The notes under the pieces are model-generated. The model ran no database searches. It was given only the letters and a program-made list of their open reading frames with translations, and was not told the DNA's origin. A stretch of 64,000 nt of DNA from JAHRVQ01 sp963976815 (lineage in GTDB: Bacteria > Pseudomonadota > Gammaproteobacteria > Pseudomonadales > Azotimanducaceae): assembly GCA_963976815.1 (NCBI GenBank), contig CAXBLU010000008.1:1-64000 (forward strand), written 5' to 3'. Position numbers and translations under genes: made by a program. Below, piece by piece: positions 25,573-35,349 of this stretch. Position 1 is the first letter of the stretch. Each line of letters opens with the position of its first letter.

Positions 25573-26217
25573 ATGAGTTACAAAATCGGAGATACCGACC
25601 GCCCAGTCACCCAGAGTTTGGGTATGATTCCAATGGTGCTAGAGCAGACTGCGCGGGGCGAGCGATCCTACGATATCTACTCCCGTTTGCTCAAAGAGCG
25701 AATTATATTTGTGGTAGGCCCAATTGATGATCATGTCGCGAATCTTGTCGTGGCTCAATTGTTGTTTGCAGAATCTGAAAATGCCGATAAAGATATTTCC
25801 CTGTACATAAATTCTCCAGGTGGTTCTGTCACCGCTGGGCTTGCGATTTACGACACAATGCAAATTATAAACTGTGATGTGTCCACGACCTGCATCGGTC
25901 AAGCAGCCAGCATGGGTGCCTTCCTCCTCGCTGGTGGTACCAAAGGTAAGCGTTTTTGCCTGCCAAATAGCCGGGTCATGATTCACCAGCCCAGTGGCGG
26001 TTCCCAGGGCCAAGCGTCGGATATTGAAATTCAAGCGAAAGAAATTCTTTACCTTCGAACTCGATTGAATGAGATTCTTGCTCAACACACTGGGCAGACG
26101 GTAGATCAAATTGCGTCGGATACCGAGCGAGATCGGTTTATGACGGCACAGGAATCTGCTGATTACGGTATTGTTGATAAGGTACAAGAGGCTCGCACAC
26201 CCCTGGCTTCAGTATAA
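25573..26217 (+). CDS. clpP: ATP-dependent Clp protease proteolytic subunit
   Basis: A 214-residue serine peptidase with the full triad: S113 in A-A-S-M-G-A-F, H138 in V-M-I-H-Q-P, and D187. ATG 25573 has AGAGG at the right distance and gives the usual family length; the frame stays open further upstream to 25495 but that adds residues foreign to the family. Two heptameric rings form the degradation chamber for ClpX, encoded next, and for ClpA. It belongs to the protein quality-control block running from tig to ppiD. Confidence 0.97.
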   Translation: MSYKIGDTDRPVTQSLGMIPMVLEQTARGERSYDIYSRLLKERIIFVVGPIDDHVANLVVAQLLFAESENADKDISLYINSPGGSVTAGLAIYDTMQIINCDVSTTCIGQAASMGAFLLAGGTKGKRFCLPNSRVMIHQPSGGSQGQASDIEIQAKEILYLRTRLNEILAQHTGQTVDQIASDTERDRFMTAQESADYGIVDKVQEARTPLASV

Positions 26218-26389
26218 AGTCAGCGTGAGAGCTCGCTATAAGCTCGTAACGATTTGCGAGTTCTCATTTAGTGAGGTTTTAGATAGTATTCATTGAGCTG
26301 CAGTGGCTTTCTCGACATTGTCTGGAGAAGGCTAGCGGTGGTTAGAAGTCGGGTTTGTACTCGACCGGTTTAGAATTGTGAGGTGAAAG

Positions 26390-27664
26390 ATGTCTGATGA
26401 GCACGACGGAAACGGTGACGGCAAGTTACTGCACTGTAATTTTTGCGGTAAGAGCCAGCATGAAGTTCGCAAGTTAATTGCGGGCCCTTCTGTCTATGTT
26501 TGTGATGAATGCGTAGAGCTTTGCAACGATATTATTCGTGAAGAGCTTCAGGAAAGTACTGAAGAGGGAGAGAAGAAAAAACTCCCAACTCCTCAAGAAA
26601 TTAAGGAGATTCTAGACGAGTACGTCATTGGCCAGGACTGGGCAAAGAAGGTTCTATCCGTTGCAGTTTATAACCACTACAAGCGTTTGAACTATGCCGG
26701 TCGCAAAGACGATGTTGAGCTACAAAAAAGCAACATTCTGCTTGTGGGTCCAACCGGTGTGGGTAAAACATTGCTTGCAGAAACCCTCGCTCGATTGCTT
26801 GATGTACCTTTCACCATCGCTGATGCTACGACTTTGACCGAAGCGGGTTATGTCGGTGAAGACGTTGAAAATATCATTCAGAAATTGCTCCAAAAATGTG
26901 ATTACGATGTAGACAAAGCCCAGGTTGGTATTGTCTACATAGATGAGATCGACAAGATTTCACGCAAGTCTGATAACCCATCCATTACCCGTGATGTTTC
27001 CGGGGAAGGCGTTCAGCAGGCTTTGCTTAAACTGATTGAAGGAACCGTTGCATCTGTACCACCTCAAGGTGGCAGAAAGCATCCTCAACAGGAATTCTTA
27101 CAGGTAGACACCTCTAACATCCTCTTTATCTGTGGCGGCGCATTTGCCGGACTCGATAAAGTGATTCAGGATCGTTCTTCTAAAAGCGGCATTGGATTTG
27201 GCGCCGCCGTTGAAACAGAAGCGAATAAGAAGAATCTCGGCGACACCCTGCGTGAAGTTGAACCCGATGATCTCGTTCGTTACGGCCTTATTCCCGAATT
27301 TGTTGGTCGTCTGCCGGTCATTGCGACGTTGGACGAACTTGATACTGAAGCACTTGTCCGAATCCTCAAAGAACCAAAAAATGCTTATACGAAGCAGTAT
27401 TCGAAGCTATTTGAGATGGAAGACGTTGAGATTGATTTTAGAGAGGACGCACTCCAGGCTATTGCAGCAAAAGCAATGGAACGCAAAACCGGTGCCCGAG
27501 GTTTACGTTCTATTCTTGAAAATGTATTGCTTGAGATTATGTACGATATTCCCTCCGAGGACAGTGTCACTAAGGTTGTTATTGACGAAAACGTGATTAA
27601 TGGCACATCCGAACCTCTGTTGATCTATGAGAACAACGATCAACCGAAAGCGCTGCCTGAATAG
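26390..27664 (+). CDS. clpX: ClpX unfoldase subunit of the Clp protease
   Basis: A 424-residue AAA+ protein. The N-terminal zinc-binding domain uses C16, C19, C38 and C41. Walker A (G-P-T-G-V-G-K-T) lies at about 120-127 and Walker B is Y-I-D-E-I-D-K. G-S-S-K-S-G-I-G-F near residue 265 includes the ClpP-contacting I-G-F loop. It unfolds tagged substrates and feeds them to ClpP. It starts 172 nt after clpP and ends at a strong intrinsic terminator. Confidence 0.97.
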   Translation: MSDEHDGNGDGKLLHCNFCGKSQHEVRKLIAGPSVYVCDECVELCNDIIREELQESTEEGEKKKLPTPQEIKEILDEYVIGQDWAKKVLSVAVYNHYKRLNYAGRKDDVELQKSNILLVGPTGVGKTLLAETLARLLDVPFTIADATTLTEAGYVGEDVENIIQKLLQKCDYDVDKAQVGIVYIDEIDKISRKSDNPSITRDVSGEGVQQALLKLIEGTVASVPPQGGRKHPQQEFLQVDTSNILFICGGAFAGLDKVIQDRSSKSGIGFGAAVETEANKKNLGDTLREVEPDDLVRYGLIPEFVGRLPVIATLDELDTEALVRILKEPKNAYTKQYSKLFEMEDVEIDFREDALQAIAAKAMERKTGARGLRSILENVLLEIMYDIPSEDSVTKVVIDENVINGTSEPLLIYENNDQPKALPE

Positions 27665-27687
27665 GTAACTTTCAGATGAATAGTCAT

Positions 27688-27714
27688 AAAAGGGGGCCTC
27701 TTGGCCCCCTTTTA
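27688..27714 (+). terminator. Intrinsic terminator after clpX
   Basis: AAAGGGGGCC pairs with GGCCCCCTTT around a TCTT loop and runs into TTTATTT, 23 nt after the clpX stop codon. It is the strongest hairpin terminator in the window. Confidence 0.92.
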
Positions 27715-27819
27715 TTTGTAATATGACTAATCTTAAGCCGTGGGACCGAATTATCGGTGCGACGCGTTGTCAGACACTGTTACTGGGCACTACTGCCCGG
27801 TAACGCTGCAGGAGAATCT

Positions 27820-30243
27820 ATGACCAGCTTGCTCAATGTACCTATTGTTACCCTACGGGATATGGTGGTTTATCCCCATGGGGTGCAACCGCTTTTTATT
27901 GGTACCGAGAAGTCGATCCGGGCACTTGATTTTGCCCAAAAAAACGACAAAGACAAGAAAGTTCTACTGGTCGCAAAAAAAGACCCGGAGAATGAACTGC
28001 CCGGCGCTGATGATCTCTATCAATTCGGTACTTTAGCGACCATTCTGCAGTTAATTCGTCTTCCCGATAAAACCGTCAAAATACTCGTTGAGGGCGGCAG
28101 TCGGGCAAAGGTGACTCGTCTCGAGGACAGTGACGACTTTTTTATCGGTGACATTGAGGTGATCGAGGAAGAGCAGGTCAGTGCTAGCGAATCTGAGGCC
28201 CTGGTGAGGTCTTTAATGTCTGCGTTTGATCAGTACGTACAGTTGAGTAAGAAAGTACCACCAGAAGTGATGACGTCCCTCGCTAGTGTCGATGAGCCGA
28301 GTCGATTGGTTGACACGATTGCCGCTCAAATGAATTTGAAACTTGACGAGAAACAGCAAATCCTCGAAATGACAAGCCTCGATGACCGTATCGAGCATAT
28401 GATGAAATTGCTTGAGTCAGAAATTGATTTGTTTAACGTCGAAAAGCGCATACGTGGCCGCGTTAAGAAGCAGATGGAAAAGAGTCAGCGTGAGTATTAT
28501 CTGAACGAGCAAATGAAGGCTATCCAGAAGGAACTGGGCGACCTTGACGATGTACCCAACGAAATTGAAGACATCCAGAAACGGCTAGAAACCGCTGGAA
28601 TGCCAAAAGAAGCGAAGGAAAAAACGGCATCTGAGATAAATAAGCTCAAGATGATGTCGCCCATGTCAGCTGAAGCCACCGTGGTTCGGAGCTATATTGA
28701 CTGGATGCTCGGCGTACCCTGGAAAAAACGCTCTAAGGTTCGAACCGATATTCTTGCTGCAAAAGAGGTGCTTGAATCCGACCACTACGGTCTAGAAGAG
28801 GTTAAAGAGCGAATACTTGAGTATTTGGCGGTCCAGAAACGCGTTAAAAAGATCAAGGGGCCGGTGCTATGCCTGGTCGGTCCACCCGGTGTTGGTAAGA
28901 CGTCACTAGGCGAGTCGATTGCCCGGGCGACCAATCGTAAGTTTATTCGAATGGCGGTAGGCGGCGTTCGGGATGAGGCGGAGATTCGCGGACATCGACG
29001 TACCTATATTGGTTCGATGCCAGGCAAGATAATTCAGAAACTGTCAAAGTCCGGCGTGAAGAACCCGCTCTTTTTGTTGGATGAAATCGACAAAATGGGT
29101 CAGGACCATAGAGGTGATCCAGCATCTGCGTTATTGGAAGTGCTTGATCCAGAGCAGAATAATTCTTTCAACGACCACTACATGGAAGTTGATTACGATC
29201 TGTCCGAGGTCATGTTCATTTGTACGTCTAATTCAATGAATATTCCAGGTCCATTATTGGATCGAATGGAAATCATCCGAATTCCTGGCTACACCGAGGA
29301 AGAAAAACTTAACATTGCAGAACGCTATTTATTACCGAAACAGATTAAGAATAACGGCGTGAAAGACAATGAGATAGCAGTTGGCTCGCCGGCGATAAAG
29401 GATTTGATTCGCTACTACACCCGCGAGGCTGGCGTTCGAGGGCTAGAACGTGAGCTTGCAAAGTTATGCCGAAAGGTTGTGAAAGAAAGTGCCCTGCGTG
29501 TTAAAGACGACAAGTCGGAGGACAAAACCCTCGAGATAACAGGTGAGTTGTTGGAAGACTATTCCGGCGTGCGTAAGTACTCCTATGGGCGAGCGGAAGA
29601 TAATGACCAGGTCGGACAGGTAACCGGGCTTGCTGTCACTAGTGTGGGCGGAGAACTGCTGACGATTGAAGCCGTTGCTGTCCGTGGTAAAGGGAATATC
29701 ATAAAAACCGGGTCCCTCGGTGATGTCATGCAAGAATCTATTCAGGCGGCCATGACCGTCGTTAGGAGCCGTGCCCAGGTACTGGGGATCCGTGAGGACT
29801 TTCATGAGAATTATGATTTACACATCCACATGCCGGAGGGTGCGACACCTAAGGATGGCCCGAGTGCAGGTATTGGTATGTGTACAGCGTTTGTTTCTGT
29901 ATTAACGGGCATCCCAGCCCGATCCGATGTTGCCATGACCGGAGAGATTACTCTTAGGGGTCAGGTCTTGCCTATTGGTGGATTAAAGGAGAAACTACTT
30001 GCTGCACACCGAGGCGGGATCAAAGTTGTCTTGATACCGGACGAGAACCAGCGAGATTTGAAGGAGATTCCTGACAATATTAAAGGTGAACTGATTATCC
30101 ACCCGGTGAAATGGATCGACGAGGTTCTGGAGTTTGCACTACAAAGGATGCCAGAACCCCTACCGGATGAGCCGAAAAAAGCAACAACAAAAGAACCAGA
30201 AGCAGGTGAAACCGACGGAGACCGCAGAATATCTGCACATTAG
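27820..30243 (+). CDS. lon: Lon ATP-dependent protease
   Basis: An 807-residue protein with an N-terminal LON substrate-binding domain, coiled coil, and AAA+ module with Walker A G-P-P-G-V-G-K-T at 354-361. The C-terminal protease domain has the Ser-Lys dyad at S682 (D-G-P-S-A-G) and K725 (G-L-K-E-K-L). ATG 27820 is chosen because GGAGAA precedes it and the product then begins T-S-L-L-N-V-P, as in other Lon proteins. The last 25 residues form a charged tail (E-P-K-K-A-T-T-K-E) beyond the usual end. It degrades misfolded and regulatory proteins. Confidence 0.97.
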   Translation: MTSLLNVPIVTLRDMVVYPHGVQPLFIGTEKSIRALDFAQKNDKDKKVLLVAKKDPENELPGADDLYQFGTLATILQLIRLPDKTVKILVEGGSRAKVTRLEDSDDFFIGDIEVIEEEQVSASESEALVRSLMSAFDQYVQLSKKVPPEVMTSLASVDEPSRLVDTIAAQMNLKLDEKQQILEMTSLDDRIEHMMKLLESEIDLFNVEKRIRGRVKKQMEKSQREYYLNEQMKAIQKELGDLDDVPNEIEDIQKRLETAGMPKEAKEKTASEINKLKMMSPMSAEATVVRSYIDWMLGVPWKKRSKVRTDILAAKEVLESDHYGLEEVKERILEYLAVQKRVKKIKGPVLCLVGPPGVGKTSLGESIARATNRKFIRMAVGGVRDEAEIRGHRRTYIGSMPGKIIQKLSKSGVKNPLFLLDEIDKMGQDHRGDPASALLEVLDPEQNNSFNDHYMEVDYDLSEVMFICTSNSMNIPGPLLDRMEIIRIPGYTEEEKLNIAERYLLPKQIKNNGVKDNEIAVGSPAIKDLIRYYTREAGVRGLERELAKLCRKVVKESALRVKDDKSEDKTLEITGELLEDYSGVRKYSYGRAEDNDQVGQVTGLAVTSVGGELLTIEAVAVRGKGNIIKTGSLGDVMQESIQAAMTVVRSRAQVLGIREDFHENYDLHIHMPEGATPKDGPSAGIGMCTAFVSVLTGIPARSDVAMTGEITLRGQVLPIGGLKEKLLAAHRGGIKVVLIPDENQRDLKEIPDNIKGELIIHPVKWIDEVLEFALQRMPEPLPDEPKKATTKEPEAGETDGDRRISAH

Positions 30244-30417
30244 GGCCTCAGCTCTTGACAGTCATTTTGCGCAGTTGGTATAAGTTGTTGTGCTAGTCGG
30301 ACACCTTATCTATCTACACCGACTGCCCTGACGGGCAGGGCATAAAGCCAAAAAGTTTTTTCCCAAGAGCCTGAATAATCGGGCCGATTTAATTACATTG
30401 ACCAGAAGGGGTTTAGA

Positions 30418-30693
30418 GTGAACAAACAAGAATTGATTGAAAATATAGCGGCATCAGCCGACATCACAAAGGCGGCTGCTGGACGGGCTCTTGACTCGAT
30501 GATCGACTCTGTCACAGATGCATTAAAAAAAGGCGATTCCGTCGTACTGGTAGGTTTTGGTACGTTTAACGTCCGTGATCGAGCGGCGCGAACTGGTCGT
30601 AATCCTCAGACCGGTGCTGAGATTCAGATTTCTGCGGCTAAGGTTCCTGCTTTTAAAGCTGGTAAAGCTCTGAAAGACGCAGTAAATACCTAG
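30418..30693 (+). CDS. hupB: Nucleoid protein HU, beta type
   Basis: A 91-residue DNA-bending protein starting at GTG with AGAAGGGG upstream. It begins M-N-K-Q-E-L-I-E and carries the family signature G-F-G-T-F-x-V-R-x-R-A-A-R-T-G-R-N-P-Q-T-G near residues 46-66, with the intercalating proline. It compacts and bends DNA as a dimer. Position between lon and ppiD matches many gammaproteobacteria. An intrinsic terminator follows. Confidence 0.96.
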   Translation: MNKQELIENIAASADITKAAAGRALDSMIDSVTDALKKGDSVVLVGFGTFNVRDRAARTGRNPQTGAEIQISAAKVPAFKAGKALKDAVNT

Positions 30694-30741
30694 TAATCAC
30701 TGTTTGCTAAATTTTTAACAAACGGTAAAATTCGATTCCTG

Positions 30742-30769
30742 AAATGGCGCATTCCGATGCGCCATTTTT
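30742..30769 (+). terminator. Intrinsic terminator after hupB
   Basis: AAATGGCGCAT pairs with ATGCGCCATTT around TCCG and runs into TTTTCGTTT, about 50 nt after the hupB stop codon. Confidence 0.9.
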
Positions 30770-30853
30770 CGTTTCACTCTAAGTCACTTAAATTCAATTT
30801 GCGGTGTGCCCGGTAGGCGAGTTTGGTCAGCCGGATGTCAGTCGAGGTTAAAA

Positions 30854-32737
30854 ATGTCAATCCAAACAATGCGTGACAACTCCGATGGTGTGGTCGCCAA
30901 AGTCATTGTGGGTCTCATAGTGATCGTTTTTGCACTATTTGGGATGGGGTCAATCACGACCTTTCTTGCGCCAACTCCTAAGGTAGCGACGGTTAATGGT
31001 GAAGATATCACCCAACAGGAAATGGAACTCCAGGTGGAAAGAAGCCGACGCGTTTTGCTCTCTAGAAATCCAGATCCATCCGTCATCGATGAAGATCAAC
31101 TTCGAGCAGACGTACTCGAGAACTTAATCAACCGAAAACTGCTCACGGTTGCGGCTGATGATCTGGGCATGGCCTACGGTAATTCGAGGCTCGACGCTGA
31201 GATTATTGCGACACCGGTTTTTCAGATTGATGGCCAATATAATCCTGATCAGTTTCAGCTAGTGCTTAACTCTGCAGGCTTTACGCCAACGGGTTATCGA
31301 GACGAAATGCGCAAAGACAAAATGCTCGGTCAACTGGGTACAGCGGTGCAGGCAACTGCATTTATGACAGAAGCTGAAGCGAAGCGGGCCACAAGCTTGT
31401 CGCAACAAACCCGGGACGTCGCTTATCTGCGAGTTGTAGTTGATGATTTACTTGACGAAGTTCAGGTTGACGATGCCGAGGTTGAAATTTTTTATCAGAG
31501 TAACCCCAGCCTATATATGACTGAAGAACTCGTTGATATCGGCTATATCGAGATTAAGCGAGCCGACCTGCTTGCTGATGTCGAAGTCACAGAACAAGCG
31601 TTGCTGGAGTTTTTCGCCGACACACAGGCAATTTATGCGGAACCAGAGCGCAGAAGACTTGCGCATATTCTTATTGAGGTGAGTGATGAGGTTCCAGCAG
31701 AAACCGCCAAGCAAGAAGTTGATCAAGTTTACCAACAAATTATTGATGGCGCAGACTTTGCAGAACTAGCCAAAGCCCATTCAGATGACCCTGGCTCTGC
31801 AGAAATAGGCGGTGACCTTGGGTTTAACGATCGTGGTACGTTTGTAGAGGAGTTCGAGGAAGTCGGTAACAACCTCGCATTGAATCAAATGTCTAAACCT
31901 GTGCTGACGGAATTTGGATATCACATCATCAAATTATTGGATCTAGAAGAAGCAAAAGAACCGGTTTTTGCTGAGGTTAGAGATCGAGTAGAAGCTGAGT
32001 ATAGAGCTGTTGGGGCAGAAGAAATGTTCGTCGATCTATCCTCAAAGTTGAGTGAGATCTCCTTTGAAGCCACCGATCTACAAGAGCCTTCAGAGGAGCT
32101 TGGGTTAGAACTTAAGTCTACTGGGCTAGTGACGAGATCTACTGAAGAAGGAATGGCAGCTAATCCTGCGGTCCTTAACGCAGCCTTTGGACCAGATGTG
32201 CTCCAGGATGGAAACAACAGCTCGCTCATCGAAATCACACCAAATCACCACCTTGTGGTCAGAGTGAATGAATACCAGCCTAGCGAATTAAAACCATTAG
32301 AGGTTGTGCGTGAAGAAGTTGTACAAACATTACGCAGAGAGAAGGCGACAAGCCTCGCTGCTGAACAGGCAAAGGCGATGGTTGCCATGTTAGAGGATGG
32401 TTCTATAACTCGCTATGTTGCCGACCAGTATGGGTTGCAATGGACAGTGGTGTCTAAAGCAAGCCGCAGTGAGCGGGAAATTGATGCTGAGATTAATCGC
32501 GAGGCGTTTTCTTTAGCGCGGCCAACGGAAGGAAACAAATCTGTGGGTTATGCTTTGTTATCCAATGGAGATGCGGCGGTTGTGAGTGTGACAAATGTTC
32601 AGAACAAAGCTCCAGAAGACGTGGACGTGAGTAATCTAGGCAGTCTGGCAAGAGTGCTCGCAACCCGTGAAGGCGCTTCTGATTACCAGGAGTTGGCTGA
32701 ACATTTACGGGAAATCAGTAGAGTTTCCCGTCAGTAA
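30854..32737 (+). CDS. ppiD: PpiD-type periplasmic folding chaperone
   Basis: A 627-residue membrane-anchored chaperone. One N-terminal transmembrane helix (about residues 13-35) is followed by a SurA-like N-domain, a parvulin domain (R-R-L-A-H-I-L-I near residue 260, then G-G-D-L-G-F and F-G-Y-H-I-I-K) and a long C-terminal part. ATG 30854 is preferred; the frame is open upstream to 30806 but the extra residues have no family counterpart. It works at the SecYEG exit on outer-membrane and secreted proteins. The stop lies 3 nt from that of the convergent mltD gene. Confidence 0.94.
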   Translation: MSIQTMRDNSDGVVAKVIVGLIVIVFALFGMGSITTFLAPTPKVATVNGEDITQQEMELQVERSRRVLLSRNPDPSVIDEDQLRADVLENLINRKLLTVAADDLGMAYGNSRLDAEIIATPVFQIDGQYNPDQFQLVLNSAGFTPTGYRDEMRKDKMLGQLGTAVQATAFMTEAEAKRATSLSQQTRDVAYLRVVVDDLLDEVQVDDAEVEIFYQSNPSLYMTEELVDIGYIEIKRADLLADVEVTEQALLEFFADTQAIYAEPERRRLAHILIEVSDEVPAETAKQEVDQVYQQIIDGADFAELAKAHSDDPGSAEIGGDLGFNDRGTFVEEFEEVGNNLALNQMSKPVLTEFGYHIIKLLDLEEAKEPVFAEVRDRVEAEYRAVGAEEMFVDLSSKLSEISFEATDLQEPSEELGLELKSTGLVTRSTEEGMAANPAVLNAAFGPDVLQDGNNSSLIEITPNHHLVVRVNEYQPSELKPLEVVREEVVQTLRREKATSLAAEQAKAMVAMLEDGSITRYVADQYGLQWTVVSKASRSEREIDAEINREAFSLARPTEGNKSVGYALLSNGDAAVVSVTNVQNKAPEDVDVSNLGSLARVLATREGASDYQELAEHLREISRVSRQ

Positions 32738-32740
32738 TCG

Positions 32741-34420
32741 CTATCGAGTTTGGGTCACATCAACGTATATTGTCAGGCGATCGCCTGGTTGAATATATTT
32801 TTGTGACCCAACCTTATTATTCCATTTCTTGATTTGACTCACCGAGGTGTTGAACTTGGTTGCGATCTTCGACAGGGATTCTCCACGTCTAACCCGATAA
32901 TTCACTTTTCGAATCACACCCCTTGAATCAGGTAGTGCCGCCAATTGGGTTTCTTTGCCGCCGAAGATTAGCAGTTCTCTTCCAGGATAAAGGGTATCGG
33001 TAGGTGCCATCCCGTTCCATTTTGCTAACACCCGGGTTGAAACCGAAAACTTTCTCGATAGATCCCAGAGGTTATCGCCGGACTTTACGGTGTACTTTAC
33101 GGGTTCGACACCGGTTTTACGCTTTGCCACTTCATGGGTAGCCTTAAGACGTTCACCCTCACTCAGCTCATAATTTCCCTTGTTAGCGGCCGCCATGGGT
33201 ACCAGTAACTCCTGACCAGCAATAATGGTATTGCCGCGTATATTGTTGGCTTCACGAATCGTCGCAACACTAGACTGGTAGCGATCTGCAATAACGCCGA
33301 GACTCTCGCCTGGCTTGATCTTGTGGGATCTCCAGCGGAGTCTTTCGTTTGCGGGCAATGCAGCCAGAGCGCTGCGGAAGTGCTCCGCATTACCGGCGGG
33401 TACGAGTAGCTTGTGTGGACCTTTTGGGTGGGTTGCCCACTTGTTATAGGCAGGGTTCAACAGGTACAGCTCCTCGATAGAAATATCCGCCAGATCTGCC
33501 GCGATGGCTAAATCCATTTGGGATTCAATTTCCATTTGTTCGAAGTAGGGCTGGTTGGGTATTGGCTTTAATGTGATGCCATATTTTTCGGGATCAGCAA
33601 TCAGTGCGCTGATCGCCAGGAGACGGGGTACGTAAGCTCTGGTTTCCCGGAGCAAACCAAGGGAAAAGAAGTCGATAGGCTTACCTGCACGGGTGTTTTT
33701 TCGCATCGAAAATCGAACATTACCTTCGCCTGAGTTATAGGCCGCCAGCGACAACAGCCAATCGTTATTCAAGGACTTATGGGAATCCGAGAGGTAATTT
33801 AACGCTGCATTGGTGGCCGCTGGCACGTCTCGACGCCCGTCATACCACTGGTCAATTTTCAGGCCATAGAGTCGGCCGGTCGAAGGGATAAATTGCCACA
33901 AACCTGAAGCGCGGCCATGGGAGTAAGCAAAGGGGTCGAAGGCGCTCTCGACGATGGGTAACAGTGCCAATTCCATGGGTAGACCCCTGGACTCGATTTG
34001 GCTGACAATGTGATACATGTAACGTGTTGCCCTGGTGGCGACACGATCGAGATAGTCAGGATGGCGGATATACCAATTTAGCTCTGACTGTACTCTTTGT
34101 TCATCGATATGGTGGTCAAGGGCAAATCCCTGCCGAATTCGTTCCCAGATGTCATCAGGCAGGGCTTCCGGTTCGTCCTGTTCTAGCGGCAGGGGGTCGC
34201 CGTCACGTTCGATCAGGTCGTCCTGGCCATCGTCTGTGATCGGCATTGCTGCGGCTATGACAATTTCTTCGCTCACCAGCTTGGTCAGATCAGGTCCATC
34301 CGCTGCTTCATCGTCAGTGGTATCTCGGGTGCCCAGATCGGTCAATAGTCCGGGCATCTGACAACCAGTAATCATGACAACTGCTAATAGAATGGTGCTA
34401 AACTTAAAAGGTAATGCCAT
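32741..34420 (-). CDS. mltD: Membrane-bound lytic murein transglycosylase D
   Basis: A 559-residue lipoprotein with lipobox V-M-I-T-G-C20. The family-1 transglycosylase domain has catalytic Glu at about residue 158 in P-I-V-E-S-A-F, then the usual G-L-W-Q-F-I-P. Three LysM peptidoglycan-binding repeats follow (about residues 365-415, 440-490, 505-553). It cleaves glycan strands to anhydro-muropeptides in cell-wall turnover. It is divergent from the YafS-like methyltransferase gene, a neighbourhood shared with E. coli. Confidence 0.95.
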   Translation of the reverse strand: MALPFKFSTILLAVVMITGCQMPGLLTDLGTRDTTDDEAADGPDLTKLVSEEIVIAAAMPITDDGQDDLIERDGDPLPLEQDEPEALPDDIWERIRQGFALDHHIDEQRVQSELNWYIRHPDYLDRVATRATRYMYHIVSQIESRGLPMELALLPIVESAFDPFAYSHGRASGLWQFIPSTGRLYGLKIDQWYDGRRDVPAATNAALNYLSDSHKSLNNDWLLSLAAYNSGEGNVRFSMRKNTRAGKPIDFFSLGLLRETRAYVPRLLAISALIADPEKYGITLKPIPNQPYFEQMEIESQMDLAIAADLADISIEELYLLNPAYNKWATHPKGPHKLLVPAGNAEHFRSALAALPANERLRWRSHKIKPGESLGVIADRYQSSVATIREANNIRGNTIIAGQELLVPMAAANKGNYELSEGERLKATHEVAKRKTGVEPVKYTVKSGDNLWDLSRKFSVSTRVLAKWNGMAPTDTLYPGRELLIFGGKETQLAALPDSRGVIRKVNYRVRRGESLSKIATKFNTSVSQIKKWNNKVGSQKYIQPGDRLTIYVDVTQTR

Positions 34421-34500
34421 AGGAACTTCAGGGCCGACTGCGAGTTATGTCTTAGTATAATGGCAAGGATTGCAGACTACTAATAGCCCGTTCACAGATT

Positions 34501-35262
34501 ATGCAAGATGTTAAAGATTGGTTTGCAACGCCACTAGGGCAGCAGGTCCTGGCAAGTGAAGAGAGAGTGCTGGAACAGCTGTTACCGGGCTTCTTTGGCT
34601 ATCATTTGCTACAGCTGAGTCCTCAACAAGCCCCGTTGTTCTCCAGCAGCGTTATTCAGCACAAATTGAAATTAACTGAAGGTGTGGAGAATAAACTCCT
34701 GACGGGCGACTCTATGTCGGCCGATGCAACCGAATTGCCTTTCTCGGAAGACAGTATTGATGTGGTCTTGCTTCATCATCTGCTCGAATTTCATCATGAT
34801 CCGCAAAAACTCCTGAGGGAAGTCTCCAGGATTGCACTGCCGATGGGTCAATTGGTGATTGTCGGGTTTAATCCACTGAGTTTGTGGGGCGCGTGCCAAC
34901 CAGTGGGGCGTCTCCGCAATAAAGCGCCCTGGACTGGAAAATTTATTCCACCGGGCAAGTTAATGGATTGGCTGAATTTATTGAATTTCAAAATAGATCG
35001 CGCCCAGTACTGTTTATACGGTTGGCCGACGCTTCGGTCTACCTCAAAATTACCTGATTTCTCCCAGGGCCTGAGTCGTAACGCAAATTTACCATTCGGA
35101 GGCATATATATTATTGTCGCTCGAAAACAAGTGGGTTCAATGATTAAGGTCAGGCCAGTCTGGCAACGAACGCCTGCCTTTGGTCGCTTATCGGTGGTGC
35201 CGCCCGCGAGGCCGGCGGCGGGCCGTGGTCTAACCACCCGTGATTTTCCACCGGAAGAATAA
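34501..35262 (+). CDS. Class I SAM-dependent methyltransferase, YafS-like
   Basis: A 253-residue protein of the methyltransferase-11 type. The sequence D-A-T-E-L-P-F-S-E-D-S-I-D-V-V-L-L-H-H near residues 77-96 is the later part of the Rossmann fold, followed by E-V-S-R-I-A-L-P-M-G-Q-L. The glycine-rich first motif is weak. Its place between mltD and dnaQ matches yafS of E. coli. Substrate unknown. The C-terminal 25 residues are rich in Pro and Arg and likely disordered. Confidence 0.82.
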   Translation: MQDVKDWFATPLGQQVLASEERVLEQLLPGFFGYHLLQLSPQQAPLFSSSVIQHKLKLTEGVENKLLTGDSMSADATELPFSEDSIDVVLLHHLLEFHHDPQKLLREVSRIALPMGQLVIVGFNPLSLWGACQPVGRLRNKAPWTGKFIPPGKLMDWLNLLNFKIDRAQYCLYGWPTLRSTSKLPDFSQGLSRNANLPFGGIYIIVARKQVGSMIKVRPVWQRTPAFGRLSVVPPARPAAGRGLTTRDFPPEE

Positions 35263-35349
35263 GGGTAAAACGGCGCAGCAAAAGCCGACAAAATTATGTG
35301 ACGGACGCATTGGCGTACCGCAGATAGACGACCGGACTATGGAAGACAC